A model generated the notes under the pieces. The model saw only the letters and a program-made list of their open reading frames with translations. It did no database searches and was not told where the DNA came from. DNA of 64,000 nt from Arenicellaceae bacterium. Lineage in GTDB: Bacteria; Pseudomonadota; Gammaproteobacteria; Arenicellales; Arenicellaceae. Below are positions 9,761 through 18,336 of this stretch, piece after piece. The stretch covers positions 1-64,000 of the forward strand of contig JAQWNC010000010.1 in NCBI GenBank assembly GCA_029246505.1. The letters are read 5' to 3'. Both the position numbers and the translations under genes were made by a program. The stretch's first letter is position 1, and every line of letters begins with the position of its first letter.

Positions 9761-10831
9761 ATGACTAAAAACACAAATAGTTTAAGCACCAAAAACCGCG
9801 GCGACCCAACTAGCCATTCGCAAGACTCCCTGCCCGACCCATCAAGTTCTTCTGAACCTTATCTGGTTTGCGCATTTTATAAGTTCGTAGAATTATCCGA
9901 CTATAAAGCGCTGCAGCCCAAATTAAAGGAGCTGATGCACCAACATCAGGTGCGCGGAACTATCCTACTTGCTGAAGAAGGAATCAATGGCACGATTTCC
10001 GGTCGTGCAAAGGACGTCGGACAGGTAATGGACTGGCTGCGCACCGATACCCGCTTAATCAATATAGACGCTAAAACTTCATTGCATCACGAACCACCCT
10101 TTTTGCGCACAAAAATAAAACTCAAAAACGAAATTGTCTCGCTGGGGGTTCCAGAAGCAAACCCGACAAAGTACGTTGGTACTTATATTGAGCCAAAAAA
10201 CTGGAATGATCTAATATCCGACCCCGATGTTTTGTTAATAGATACGCGCAACGAATACGAAGTTCAAATCGGCAGCTTTAAGGGGGCGATAAACCCGGCT
10301 ACCGAAACATTTCGGAATTTTCCACAATATGTTGAAACGCAGTTAGCCCTGCACAAAGACAAAAAAATTGCCATGTTCTGCACTGGTGGTATCCGCTGTG
10401 AAAAGTCCACTTCCTTGTTAAAAACTCGTGGCTTCGGTCAGGTCTACCACCTTAAAGGTGGAATACTTAATTATCTCGATAAAGTCCCCAGTGAAAACAG
10501 CCTATGGCAAGGTGAGTGCTTTGTGTTTGACGATCGGGTCGCAGTAGATAAAAACTTAAAAAAAGGACAATACGATCAATGTCATGCTTGCCGTCGACCA
10601 ATAACCGAAGAGGATAAGTTACACGCAAGCTATATTGCCGGGGTTAGTTGTGTACATTGTGTTGAACACACCACTGATGAGCAAAAAAAACGCTATACCG
10701 AACGACAAAAACAAATGCAATTCGCACTCAAACGGGGGCAACAACATATTGGTGGTGAAGTGCAAAAACAAATTATTGAAAATCGAGCGCTTAAATTAGC
10801 TCGCAAAACGGAGAGCCCTCAAAAACCTTAG
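9761..10831 (+). CDS. trhO: tRNA uridine(34) hydroxylase TrhO (rhodanese family, YceA)
   Basis: Catalyses oxygen-dependent hydroxylation of wobble uridine in certain tRNAs, the first step to cmo5U-type modifications. The 356-residue protein has the N-terminal UPF0176 acylphosphatase-like part (RGTILLAEEGINGTISG, about 65-81). A rhodanese domain follows with the active loop CTGGIRCEK at 207-215 (Cys207). The C-terminus carries Cys pairs (CHACRRPI, CVHCVEH) typical of the family. The first 33 residues, rich in Ser, Asn and Asp, are a poorly conserved extension, so a later start is possible but no better ATG is visible. Its neighbours are gene remnants, so context adds nothing. Confidence 0.93.
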   Translation: MTKNTNSLSTKNRGDPTSHSQDSLPDPSSSSEPYLVCAFYKFVELSDYKALQPKLKELMHQHQVRGTILLAEEGINGTISGRAKDVGQVMDWLRTDTRLINIDAKTSLHHEPPFLRTKIKLKNEIVSLGVPEANPTKYVGTYIEPKNWNDLISDPDVLLIDTRNEYEVQIGSFKGAINPATETFRNFPQYVETQLALHKDKKIAMFCTGGIRCEKSTSLLKTRGFGQVYHLKGGILNYLDKVPSENSLWQGECFVFDDRVAVDKNLKKGQYDQCHACRRPITEEDKLHASYIAGVSCVHCVEHTTDEQKKRYTERQKQMQFALKRGQQHIGGEVQKQIIENRALKLARKTESPQKP

Positions 10832-10840
10832 CGGATACCC

Positions 10841-11190
10841 ATGAAAGAACTCCTGCTGCTCATGCTGTTATCAGTTTCCATTATTCTTAGTAGAATATGG
10901 CTACTGGAGCATTGCTTACTGCTTTAGATCAAAAGTTTCTGGAACGAATTACCGCCCCTGACACTGGCTGGTGTTTATCGTTACAAACTGCAAACGGGCT
11001 GACCGAAAGCATAGCTTACGAAATTCGATTACTCTGCGTAGGTCGAACTCAAGTACATAATTTTGAGGTCGCTGGCTTGGATTCTAACGAATGCTCTCGA
11101 TTTGATAGGTTATTGGGTATGGATTTTTTAAACATGTTCAGTTACACCATTGATAACAGTAATAACACCTTGATGTTGACGCCAAATTAG
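10841..11190 (+). pseudogene. Remnant of a retropepsin-like aspartic protease
   Basis: ATG 10841 opens a hydrophobic signal-like segment (MKELLLLMLLSVSIILS) that soon reaches a stop. In another frame, 10897-11190 encodes 97 residues ending LLGMDFLNMFSYTIDNSNN, the hallmark C-terminal half of the retropepsin-like clan AA proteases found singly in proteobacteria. The active-site triad normally reads DTGA. Here the aligned N-terminal residues are MATGA, so the catalytic Asp is absent or lost at the frameshift, and a TAG sits directly upstream in that frame. This is best read as an exported protease gene broken by an indel between signal peptide and catalytic motif. Confidence 0.6.
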
Positions 11191-11222
11191 TACTAGATTA
11201 CCGATAAAGTAATTTCTCTAGA

Positions 11223-11813
11223 ATGGAAATCTCTCTTTTCCCGCTAAATACAGTTTTACTGCCGGGGGGTAGTCTATCTCTGCAATTGTTTGAACCAAGA
11301 TATTTAGAAATGGCTGCGCAATGTCTTAAAACGGACTCTGCCTTTGGCGTAGTGCTAATCAAGCAAGGCCATGAAACGGGAATCCCAGCTGCTACTTTTA
11401 GCACTGGTACAACCGCGCATATTCAAGATTGGGGGCAGCTGGGGAATGGCATACTAGAAGTTAAGTGCTCCGGCGAAAATATTTTCGCTATTCAACACAC
11501 GCAAACCCAAAAGCTTAATCTACTGCGTGCAACGATAAAAATGGTTGAAGACGCGTCATCGGACCCCTTGCCTACCAGCTATCGAGCCTTTTTAGAGCTG
11601 TGGAGAAGGCTTCAATACACCGCAAACCTGTTTGTTCCAGCAGCCCCTTTAACTGCATGGGATGAACTCTATCGTTTTTGCGATGTGGTAAGTATCCCCG
11701 TCGAAATCAAACAACATGTTCTTGAAAGTTCTGACTTGGAGTCGACTGCAGACTTACTACTCGGAATTGCACAGAAGGTAGATATAAGTATCAACGATCA
11801 ATACCAGCAGTAG
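11223..11813 (+). CDS. Lon N-terminal (substrate-binding) domain protein
   Basis: A 196-residue protein consisting of the LON substrate-binding domain without the AAA+ and protease parts. The family start is clear: LFPLNTVLLPGGSLSLQLFEPRYLEM, then FGVVLIKQGHE and the helical C-terminal half. Stand-alone members are common in proteobacteria and are annotated only as LON peptidase substrate-binding domain proteins. Their function is not established. It is cytoplasmic, with no signal peptide or membrane span. A hairpin begins at its stop codon. Confidence 0.88.
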   Translation: MEISLFPLNTVLLPGGSLSLQLFEPRYLEMAAQCLKTDSAFGVVLIKQGHETGIPAATFSTGTTAHIQDWGQLGNGILEVKCSGENIFAIQHTQTQKLNLLRATIKMVEDASSDPLPTSYRAFLELWRRLQYTANLFVPAAPLTAWDELYRFCDVVSIPVEIKQHVLESSDLESTADLLLGIAQKVDISINDQYQQ

Positions 11814-11833
11814 TATCGAAGATTGGCGATACT
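11812..11833 (+). terminator. 7-bp hairpin at the end of the Lon-domain gene
   Basis: AGTATCG at 11812-11818 pairs exactly with CGATACT at 11827-11833 around an 8-base loop, starting inside the stop codon. No T-run follows, so intrinsic termination is doubtful. The next 298 bases before the Sel1-repeat gene hold only a 37-codon frame (12014-12127) with no clear ribosome site or known homology. Confidence 0.3.
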
Positions 11834-12131
11834 CCATCGAAATGACATAAACCAAATACAACTTTCATTAAACATTCTGTATTATTTTCGTCGGATGTAG
11901 TCATGCTAACATTGCTTAGAGGATAAGCTAAAATCTACATAAAGGGCCTAAGTCTATATTCTAGGCGTAGATCCTTAACGCAGAGGTCAATTGAGCGATA
12001 ATAAATGCCCTTAATGAATTTTTTCACAATACCACTGGTCAAGGATCTCAGTAGCTTTCTAGCTAGATGTTGGCGTGATTATTCATTCGTTAGCTTTAAT
12101 AGCCATTCAGATTCAGAAAGTAAATAGACCA

Positions 12132-13925
12132 ATGAGCTCTGACGAAGACCCGATTCGAAGTGTGACACGAGCCGATATAGAGTCTCGCGTTGGTGCAAGT
12201 ACCCAGCAGGGTAAATCTAAGAATTCAGACGGACGTGCCTCGCGCAGCAACAATTTGGCACATACTGTAATTGGAACAGCACGAGAAACTCGGATGCTCG
12301 GTGGTCAGCTGGGTTCAGTATCCAATAAACGTAACGCAATACAAAGTAGCAAACTTACCTGGTGGATTCTTGGCGCATTTATTGTGCTTATCGCAATTGC
12401 CCTGATACTTCCTAATCCGGGTGCGGACCTAACTATTTTAACTACTATTAAAGGCAAACTTCCTGGTGTCCCTGAGCCTGACGCTATATATCGTGAATCC
12501 AGCGTAGATGAAACCGTCGAGACAACCTATCAACCAGAAACGAGCTTTGTACGCCCAGACGATCTTGGCCGTGCACAAGCCTATGCAGAACAAGACCGTA
12601 TTACGACTGCTATTCAGAACTTGTTGACGCAAGCTCAGGAATTTGAAAATGCAGGGAACTTAGATATTCCGGCTGATAATAATGCTGCGGCTATGTACCA
12701 AAAGATTCTTGTACTTGAGCCTTCAAACAGTGAAGCGACTCAAGGGATCAATCTGGTACTTGCCACTCTGCTTAACAGTGCCAGTGCCGCATTATCTGAG
12801 GATGATAGAGCGACAGCACAAGGAATCCTGCAACGAATGCAAAGAATTGATGGCAAAAACCGTCGCACGCTATCCCTAGAAAATGCCCTGAATCAATATC
12901 AGAACCAACAAGATGAGCAGGCTACAAATATCACGACACTGTTGCAGTCTGCTGATACTTCACTTGGTGAAGGTAAAGTAATTAGGCCAACTCGTGATAA
13001 TGCTCTCTTTTACTATAAAAAAGTGTTGAATATAGACCCCGCCAATGCGCTGGCTAGCGGCGGCATAGAGCGAATCATTATTCAACAATTAGAATTGGTT
13101 AGTCAGTCAATATTGGCAAGCGACCTTGATGCTGCGGCCAACCGATTGAATACGGTCGAAACGCTATCGCCGGATAACCCTTCGTTAGCACTACTACGCG
13201 CTCAAATTAGCGCCTTGACGGCAATACTGCTGGAAGCTCAAGCAAATTCTCGCGCAGAAACAACTCTGCCCGAAGTCGATACTGTCCAGAACGTCACCAC
13301 TACTGAGAATATTACTGAAATCAAGTTTAATCGCACCCAAGAACAAATAGTCAACGTCGAGATTCAGCCCGAAAATAACTCAGAGATTGCGCTCGTGGAG
13401 GCAAGAGTTGTAGATGAACAAACCAGTACCGCTCTGACTTTAAATCAAACTATTATGGCGACCGGCTTACAACACTATTATCACGGTCGTTACAATGAAG
13501 CCTACCAAACCCTAAAACCGCTAGCTGATCGTGGCGTGGCGCGAGCGCAATTTCGCCTTGCGGTTATGCAGCAGTTAGGTCGCGGAACGGCAAAAAATGA
13601 AGCCGTAGCTGAGGACTTATACCGCCGCACGCTGCCTGCAATTCGCACTAGCGCCGAGGCAGGAGCTGGTTGGGCGCAAGCAGACCTGGCCTCACTATAC
13701 GAAGATGGTATGGTCGTAGGGCAAGATATAGAAAGAGCATTCTCGTGGTATTTACGCTCTGCAGAACAAGGTTACTCTGGCGCCCAAACTAACTTAGGTA
13801 CACTTTATTACTACGGTCGTGGAGTAGAAAAGAACCGCGAAAAAGCAATCGAATGGTACCGTTCAGCAGCCGATCAAGGCGATGCGGTGGCAAGAGATAA
13901 CTTAAGTAGACTTGGTGTTAAATAG
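12132..13925 (+). CDS. Membrane-anchored TPR/Sel1-repeat protein
   Basis: From ATG 12132 the protein has 597 residues (an in-frame ATG at 12075 lacks support). A hydrophilic cytoplasmic segment of about 75 residues comes first, then one membrane span at about 76-94 (LTWWILGAFIVLIAIALILP). A long helical region follows with TPR-like units containing 'AMYQKILVLEPSNSEA' and 'LFYYKKVLNIDPANALA'. At the C-terminus are Sel1 repeats such as GWAQADLASLYEDGMVVG and AQTNLGTLYYYGRGVEKN. The topology implies a periplasmic repeat scaffold tethered to the inner membrane. No enzymatic motif is visible. It may organise an envelope complex, but no partner is evident from context. Confidence 0.85.
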   Translation: MSSDEDPIRSVTRADIESRVGASTQQGKSKNSDGRASRSNNLAHTVIGTARETRMLGGQLGSVSNKRNAIQSSKLTWWILGAFIVLIAIALILPNPGADLTILTTIKGKLPGVPEPDAIYRESSVDETVETTYQPETSFVRPDDLGRAQAYAEQDRITTAIQNLLTQAQEFENAGNLDIPADNNAAAMYQKILVLEPSNSEATQGINLVLATLLNSASAALSEDDRATAQGILQRMQRIDGKNRRTLSLENALNQYQNQQDEQATNITTLLQSADTSLGEGKVIRPTRDNALFYYKKVLNIDPANALASGGIERIIIQQLELVSQSILASDLDAAANRLNTVETLSPDNPSLALLRAQISALTAILLEAQANSRAETTLPEVDTVQNVTTTENITEIKFNRTQEQIVNVEIQPENNSEIALVEARVVDEQTSTALTLNQTIMATGLQHYYHGRYNEAYQTLKPLADRGVARAQFRLAVMQQLGRGTAKNEAVAEDLYRRTLPAIRTSAEAGAGWAQADLASLYEDGMVVGQDIERAFSWYLRSAEQGYSGAQTNLGTLYYYGRGVEKNREKAIEWYRSAADQGDAVARDNLSRLGVK

Positions 13926-13984
13926 TAGACATTTCCGTCTCTGAATTGTTTGAATATAGCCCATTAGGTTAACGCCACTACAAT

Positions 13985-14845
13985 CTAACTGATTGAATCA
14001 ACAGTGTACTTGATGCTATCAAAGTCGGGGGCAGGATATTTAGGTTCCATTGACTCTAAAGTATCCAAAACAGCGCAATTAATCGCATAATCCCGGGCAA
14101 TTCGATTCTCAGCCGGAATGACAAACCAAGGAGCCGTCTCGGTACTGCAGTTATCTAACGCCTTGTCATAAGCCTCCATATACTGTTTCCATAATTTACG
14201 CTCACTAAGATCGCCGGGTTTGAACTTCCAATTTTTTTTAGGGTTTCCCAGGCGAGACTTGAATCGGTTAAGTTGATAGTCAGGCGATATATTAAGCATA
14301 AACTTAATTACTTTAGTGCCGCTACTTGCGATAAGTGACTCGAAGTGATTAATCTGCGTATATCGTTCTTCAATCGTCGATGGGCTTACCCAATCATGAA
14401 CTTTCACAATCAAAACATCTTCATAATGAGATCTATTAAAAATCACTATCTTACCCGTGGCTGGCAACTGTTTATGTACACGCCATAGATAGTCATGGCT
14501 TAGTTCCTCAACACTCGGCTTGCTAAATTTTGCTACCCGAACCCCTTGCGCATTACAGCGTTTATTAAGTTCCCGAATTGAGCTATCTTTACCGGCGGCG
14601 TCCATTGCCTGAAAAACTACTAACAAAGACTGTTTGTTTTCTGCATATAAACGCTCCTGAAACCGACCTATTTCTTTTTGCTGCTTTTTTACGGTATTAC
14701 CAATTTTTTTGTTAGATAATCCGAAATCACTATTGGTAGTCTTTCGCAATTGCTCGCTGGGCTGGCTCACAGTTACCTTTAACTGGTCAACTAGTGATTT
14801 GTTGTACATACTTTGCCTATTGATCGTTATTCGTTCAAAATTCAC
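13985..14845 (-). CDS. PPK2-family polyphosphate kinase
   Basis: Transfers phosphate between polyphosphate and nucleotides. The 286-residue sequence is a single PPK2 domain. Walker A is MDAAGKD at 81-87, the lid and base-binding segment is VEELSHDYLWRVHKQLPATG, Walker B is IVIFNRSHYEDVL at 133-145, and WKFKPGDLSERKLWKQYM comes near the C-terminus. This fits the shorter PPK2-related subgroup (about 270 residues). Nucleotide preference (AMP or ADP, synthesis or use) cannot be read by eye. It is divergent from mltA with 19 bases between starts. A second ATG at 14809 would enlarge the gap to 55 and may be the true start. Confidence 0.9.
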   Translation of the reverse strand: MNFERITINRQSMYNKSLVDQLKVTVSQPSEQLRKTTNSDFGLSNKKIGNTVKKQQKEIGRFQERLYAENKQSLLVVFQAMDAAGKDSSIRELNKRCNAQGVRVAKFSKPSVEELSHDYLWRVHKQLPATGKIVIFNRSHYEDVLIVKVHDWVSPSTIEERYTQINHFESLIASSGTKVIKFMLNISPDYQLNRFKSRLGNPKKNWKFKPGDLSERKLWKQYMEAYDKALDNCSTETAPWFVIPAENRIARDYAINCAVLDTLESMEPKYPAPDFDSIKYTVDSIS

Positions 14846-14864
14846 GCACTATATCACCACCTTA

Positions 14865-16031
14865 ATGAGTTCTCGCAACAACCCTATCCACATATTTCAT
14901 AAGCTATGCATATCAGCATTGCTTATGAGTCTCGTCGCCTGCGCCATGGGTCCAAAAGCTCCACCAGGTATTGGACCAGCAATAAGTTGGCATAAAGTAC
15001 CGGGCTGGTCGCTAGACAAACACGCCGAATCTATACCGGCGCTGTTAGTAAGCTGTCAAAAATTGAAATCACGCTCTAGCGATTGGGAGAAGATCTGTTC
15101 AGCAGCATCTGAGATAAAGGCCGATGACGATTATGGTGCCAGGGAATTTTATGAATATTGGTTCTTTCCCCACGCGATACTCAACGAACAAAGAAACACC
15201 AAGGGACTATTAACCGGGTATTATGAACCCTTGCTGCACGGTAGCCGTCAGCAATCGGCAAGGTATTTTGTGCCTGTATACGCTAAACCTGCCAATCTTA
15301 TCCGCGTGGAATTAGGCGATATTCATCCTGAACTCAGTGGATTGCGGATACGTGGCCAAATAGTAGGTGACCGTCTAATCCCATTTCCTGACCGGCAAAG
15401 TATCAACGATTCGAAATTATCAAATGCTAAAGTATTGGCTTGGTTAGACGACCCCTTTGATCTTTTCTTTTTACAAATTCAAGGCTCAGGGCGATTGGTT
15501 ATGGATGATGGCACGACTATCAGACTTGGCTACGCTGACCAGAATGGCCATCCCTACCACGCAATTGGTCGAGAACTGGTTGAACGTGGAGAACTGGAAC
15601 TTGAAGAAGTGAGTATGTTTAGCATTCGGGACTGGTTAGATTCTAATCTGGATCAGGCAGAAACTATATTGAACACAAACCCAAGCTACGTTTTTTTTGT
15701 AGAACGGGAAGCTTCGGTAAGTAATCAAGGTAGTGAGCTAGGTCCAATCGGATCATTTAACGTGAATTTAAGCCCAGAAAGAAGTTTGGCTATTGACCCA
15801 GACGTGATTGAGTTAGGGTTACCCGTATGGGTGGATACAACTCTACCTACTGCCGCGCAAGAACCGTATCAACGACTAATGCACGCACAAGATACTGGTG
15901 GCGCAATAAAAGGATATGTGCGCGCTGATGTGTTTTTTGGGACTGGGGAGCGTGCAGAACAGCTTGCTGGATCAATGAAGCAACTCGGCCGTCTCTATGT
16001 GCTTAAGCCAAAGCCAATCGAAGCCTTATAA
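14865..16031 (+). CDS. mltA: Membrane-bound lytic murein transglycosylase A
   Basis: Outer-membrane lipoprotein that cleaves peptidoglycan glycan strands to 1,6-anhydro products. I start it at ATG 14865, giving 388 residues. It begins with a lipoprotein signal (LCISALLMSLVAC, lipobox Cys26). The MltA domain follows (TGYYEPLLHGSR, LFFLQIQGSGRLVMDDG, RLGYADQNGHPY). The C-terminal 3D domain (AQDTGGAIKGYVRADVFFG) holds the catalytic Asp motif. Longer upstream frames overlap ppk2 on the other strand and lack a signal peptide. The gene is convergent with the LptD-N-like gene. Confidence 0.95.
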   Translation: MSSRNNPIHIFHKLCISALLMSLVACAMGPKAPPGIGPAISWHKVPGWSLDKHAESIPALLVSCQKLKSRSSDWEKICSAASEIKADDDYGAREFYEYWFFPHAILNEQRNTKGLLTGYYEPLLHGSRQQSARYFVPVYAKPANLIRVELGDIHPELSGLRIRGQIVGDRLIPFPDRQSINDSKLSNAKVLAWLDDPFDLFFLQIQGSGRLVMDDGTTIRLGYADQNGHPYHAIGRELVERGELELEEVSMFSIRDWLDSNLDQAETILNTNPSYVFFVEREASVSNQGSELGPIGSFNVNLSPERSLAIDPDVIELGLPVWVDTTLPTAAQEPYQRLMHAQDTGGAIKGYVRADVFFGTGERAEQLAGSMKQLGRLYVLKPKPIEAL

Positions 16032-16050
16032 ACTGACTTTCAATTATCTA

Positions 16051-16932
16051 CTAGTTAAACAAACTCTTATAACCCGCATATTCACTTGGATCGACCACGA
16101 CAACCCGAGAATTCACTCCTTTACGATTTCCGTTAAGTAAATCGACAGTCATGGAATCGGCAGTAAACCTCAGGTCTGACTTATTATCCAGACAGGTAGT
16201 GACAATAACGTTGTGAAGCACAACGTTATTTTGGCCTATAAATTCTAGTGATTCGGCACGACCATAAGCATTGATCGCGCGATCTTCTCCCACATGAACT
16301 GGGGAGTTGGCGTCTCGATTTGCAAATAGAAATTCAGCAGGGCCAGATTTTACCGCTTCCCCCTCAAGGCCGTACTGCATACCTTCGGCATTAATAAAAT
16401 CGCCATTAGTAGTAATCAGCCTGACATCACCATCTGCTCGCGCGGTCTGTGAAGCGATGTCATAAAACAACTTGCTTGTTTGTATAACATTTCCTCCGGT
16501 GGAACTCAGCTGGACCATCCCACGAGCTTCTACTATTTCACTCACTTTGTCGTATACAAGTTCATCTGCGGTCACTCGATTACCATTTTGTGAAAGGCGC
16601 GTAAAACCTGTTAGGTAAACAATATTTCGATCCGGAAAATCAATTGCGTCAGCGTCAACTTGAACAATCGAGGAACTACCAAACTCATCATCCAGTTCTA
16701 CACTATTTATTTCGGCTTCGCTTAATTGTTCAATTTTTATATTAAGCTTGGATGCATTTAACATCCCGCATTGTAATTCGGGAAATATCCAATTTTCTTC
16801 AATGTTAACTTGATTAACATTTACCGCCGCTATCGTGCTTTTCTGGGCGGTTACCCCACCAGAAAAAATGACCAACAGTAATGTTGTGGAGGCAACACGT
16901 AAATTTATAAACTTTTCAAACCGATTCATCAA
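16051..16932 (-). CDS. Stand-alone LptD N-terminal (OstA-like) domain protein
   Basis: A 293-residue exported protein with a signal peptide (VASTTLLLVIFSGGVTA, cut near residue 29). The rest resembles the periplasmic beta-jellyroll of LptD and LptA: VQVDADAIDFPDRNIVYLTG, VTADELVYDKVSEIVEARG, FINAEGMQYGLEGEAVKSG. It then continues to the LptD-specific Cys region (VIVTTCLDN, Cys247, followed by FTADSMTVDL). LptD normally continues into a 500-600 residue outer-membrane barrel. Here a stop follows YKSLFN and mltA lies beyond, so no barrel is encoded. LptA proper lacks the Cys segment, so a truncated LptD paralogue is the better reading. A role in LPS transport is inference. Confidence 0.65.
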   Translation of the reverse strand: MMNRFEKFINLRVASTTLLLVIFSGGVTAQKSTIAAVNVNQVNIEENWIFPELQCGMLNASKLNIKIEQLSEAEINSVELDDEFGSSSIVQVDADAIDFPDRNIVYLTGFTRLSQNGNRVTADELVYDKVSEIVEARGMVQLSSTGGNVIQTSKLFYDIASQTARADGDVRLITTNGDFINAEGMQYGLEGEAVKSGPAEFLFANRDANSPVHVGEDRAINAYGRAESLEFIGQNNVVLHNVIVTTCLDNKSDLRFTADSMTVDLLNGNRKGVNSRVVVVDPSEYAGYKSLFN

Positions 16933-17106
16933 AACAGTAACTCCCGTGAGTCGTTAGATACTAAATTAAACTACATCACTGTTACAAAACCCGAAATTGT
17001 GAGTTCCTCTCTACTGAGACCCAACATTATGTCAAAATCTCTCTACGTACCCAAGGGTCCTAGTTGAGATTTATTCATATTTAATAACATTTCAGGTGAA
17101 CAGAGC

Positions 17107-17241
17107 ATGAATGAGATTGATTCTCTTCGCGTGCTTGCCCATAATACGCGCCCAATTCGTATTCAGCCAGTTTTAAACAGGAATGCGTCGTCAATAACTG
17201 CCCCCATATTTGTTACATTAGTTTGTTCAGCCCATAACTAA
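17107..17241 (+). CDS. Possible small protein (44 aa) before the radical SAM gene
   Basis: ATG 17107 is preceded by CAGGTGA about 7 bases upstream, a plausible ribosome site, and opens a 44-codon frame ending at 17241, 13 bases before the radical SAM gene. The peptide starts MNEIDSLRVLAHNTRPIRI and ends VTLVCSAHN. It contains one Cys and no recognisable leader, signal peptide or repeated core. It could be a small protein, a leader or chance. The rest of the 320-base gap shows nothing else. Confidence 0.3.
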   Translation: MNEIDSLRVLAHNTRPIRIQPVLNRNASSITAPIFVTLVCSAHN

Positions 17242-17254
17242 ATAACTGAGTACA

Positions 17255-18256
17255 ATGAATAACCCAATTACCTCTGCAAGCTCATTTCTCTGGAAAGCAT
17301 TGTCTTCCAGTTACAATCCCTTGCTAGCACAAATGGTCGTGACTCGTCGTTGTAATCTTGCGTGTGGCTACTGCAATGAGTATGACGACTTTTCTCCACC
17401 GGTTTCGACTGAGCTTTTGCTGGCTCAAGTTGACCATTTGGCGGCCCTTAAAACTGCTGCGATCACATGTACTGGGGGCGAACCTCTGCTGCACCCTGAT
17501 CTGGAGCAGGTCATCGCTCGGATACGTTCGCATGGCAGCATCGCGACTATGATTAGCAATGGCTATCGACTTAATGTGAAGCGCATAAAGCAGCTAAACG
17601 ACTGTGGTCTACAAGAAATGCAAATCAGCATCGACAATCTTAAGCAGGATGATGTTTCGATGAAAAGCCTTGATCATGTCGAAAATAAACTGGAATTATT
17701 GGCCGAACATGCTGAATTCAAGATTAATATAAATTCAGTTCTTGGCGTTACAGATGACCGAACCGAAGACGTTATGGTAGTCGCCAGAAAAGCCAAAGAC
17801 TTTGGTTTTTTTCATACAGTTGGTGTGTTGCACGACGAAAGTGGGACATTAAAACCACTTAGTGACAAGCAACTCGAAGCCTATAAGCAGTGTGCCGATC
17901 TATCTGGCTCGCTCACCCACAAGCTCAACTATAAGCTGTATCAGAAAAATCTAATTTTTGGAAAACCCAATGACTGGAAGTGCCGTGCCGGAGCACGGTA
18001 CTTATATATTTGTGAAGATGGCCTGGTCCATTGGTGCTCTCAACAACGCGGTTACCCAGGTATCCCTTTGTTGGAATATACGAAAACCGACATCAAACGG
18101 GAATTTCATACCGAAAAAGGCTGCGCACCACTGTGCACTTTATCGTGTGTACATCAAATGAGCATGTTTGATGAACTCAAACGAAAGCAAGATATTAGCG
18201 ACCCGACCCCGGCCCTCAATAACGGTATTTCCGGAATCCCAGTTTCAGTCGAATAG
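17255..18256 (+). CDS. Radical SAM protein with C-terminal Cys cluster
   Basis: A 333-residue radical SAM enzyme. The 4Fe-4S/SAM motif is CNLACGYC (Cys33, Cys37, Cys40), followed by TGGEPLLHPD and a TIM-barrel core. The C-terminal part has Cys243, Cys253 and Cys261 (CRAGARYLYICEDGLVHWC). Cys290, Cys294 and Cys298 follow (GCAPLCTLSCVHQ). These suit one or two auxiliary Fe-S clusters in a SPASM-like layout. I recall close relatives in many proteobacteria and acidobacteria with the phrase CSQQRGYPGIPL, but no established reaction. The convergent flippase 80 bases away may be only a neighbour. Substrate and product are unknown. Confidence 0.85.
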   Translation: MNNPITSASSFLWKALSSSYNPLLAQMVVTRRCNLACGYCNEYDDFSPPVSTELLLAQVDHLAALKTAAITCTGGEPLLHPDLEQVIARIRSHGSIATMISNGYRLNVKRIKQLNDCGLQEMQISIDNLKQDDVSMKSLDHVENKLELLAEHAEFKININSVLGVTDDRTEDVMVVARKAKDFGFFHTVGVLHDESGTLKPLSDKQLEAYKQCADLSGSLTHKLNYKLYQKNLIFGKPNDWKCRAGARYLYICEDGLVHWCSQQRGYPGIPLLEYTKTDIKREFHTEKGCAPLCTLSCVHQMSMFDELKRKQDISDPTPALNNGISGIPVSVE

Positions 18257-18336
18257 ATCCCGTCTAACCGAACAGCCCTGAGCTACCTTATTAGATAGTC
18301 CAGAACAGACAGCCCTGAACAAGAGGTCCTGAAAAG

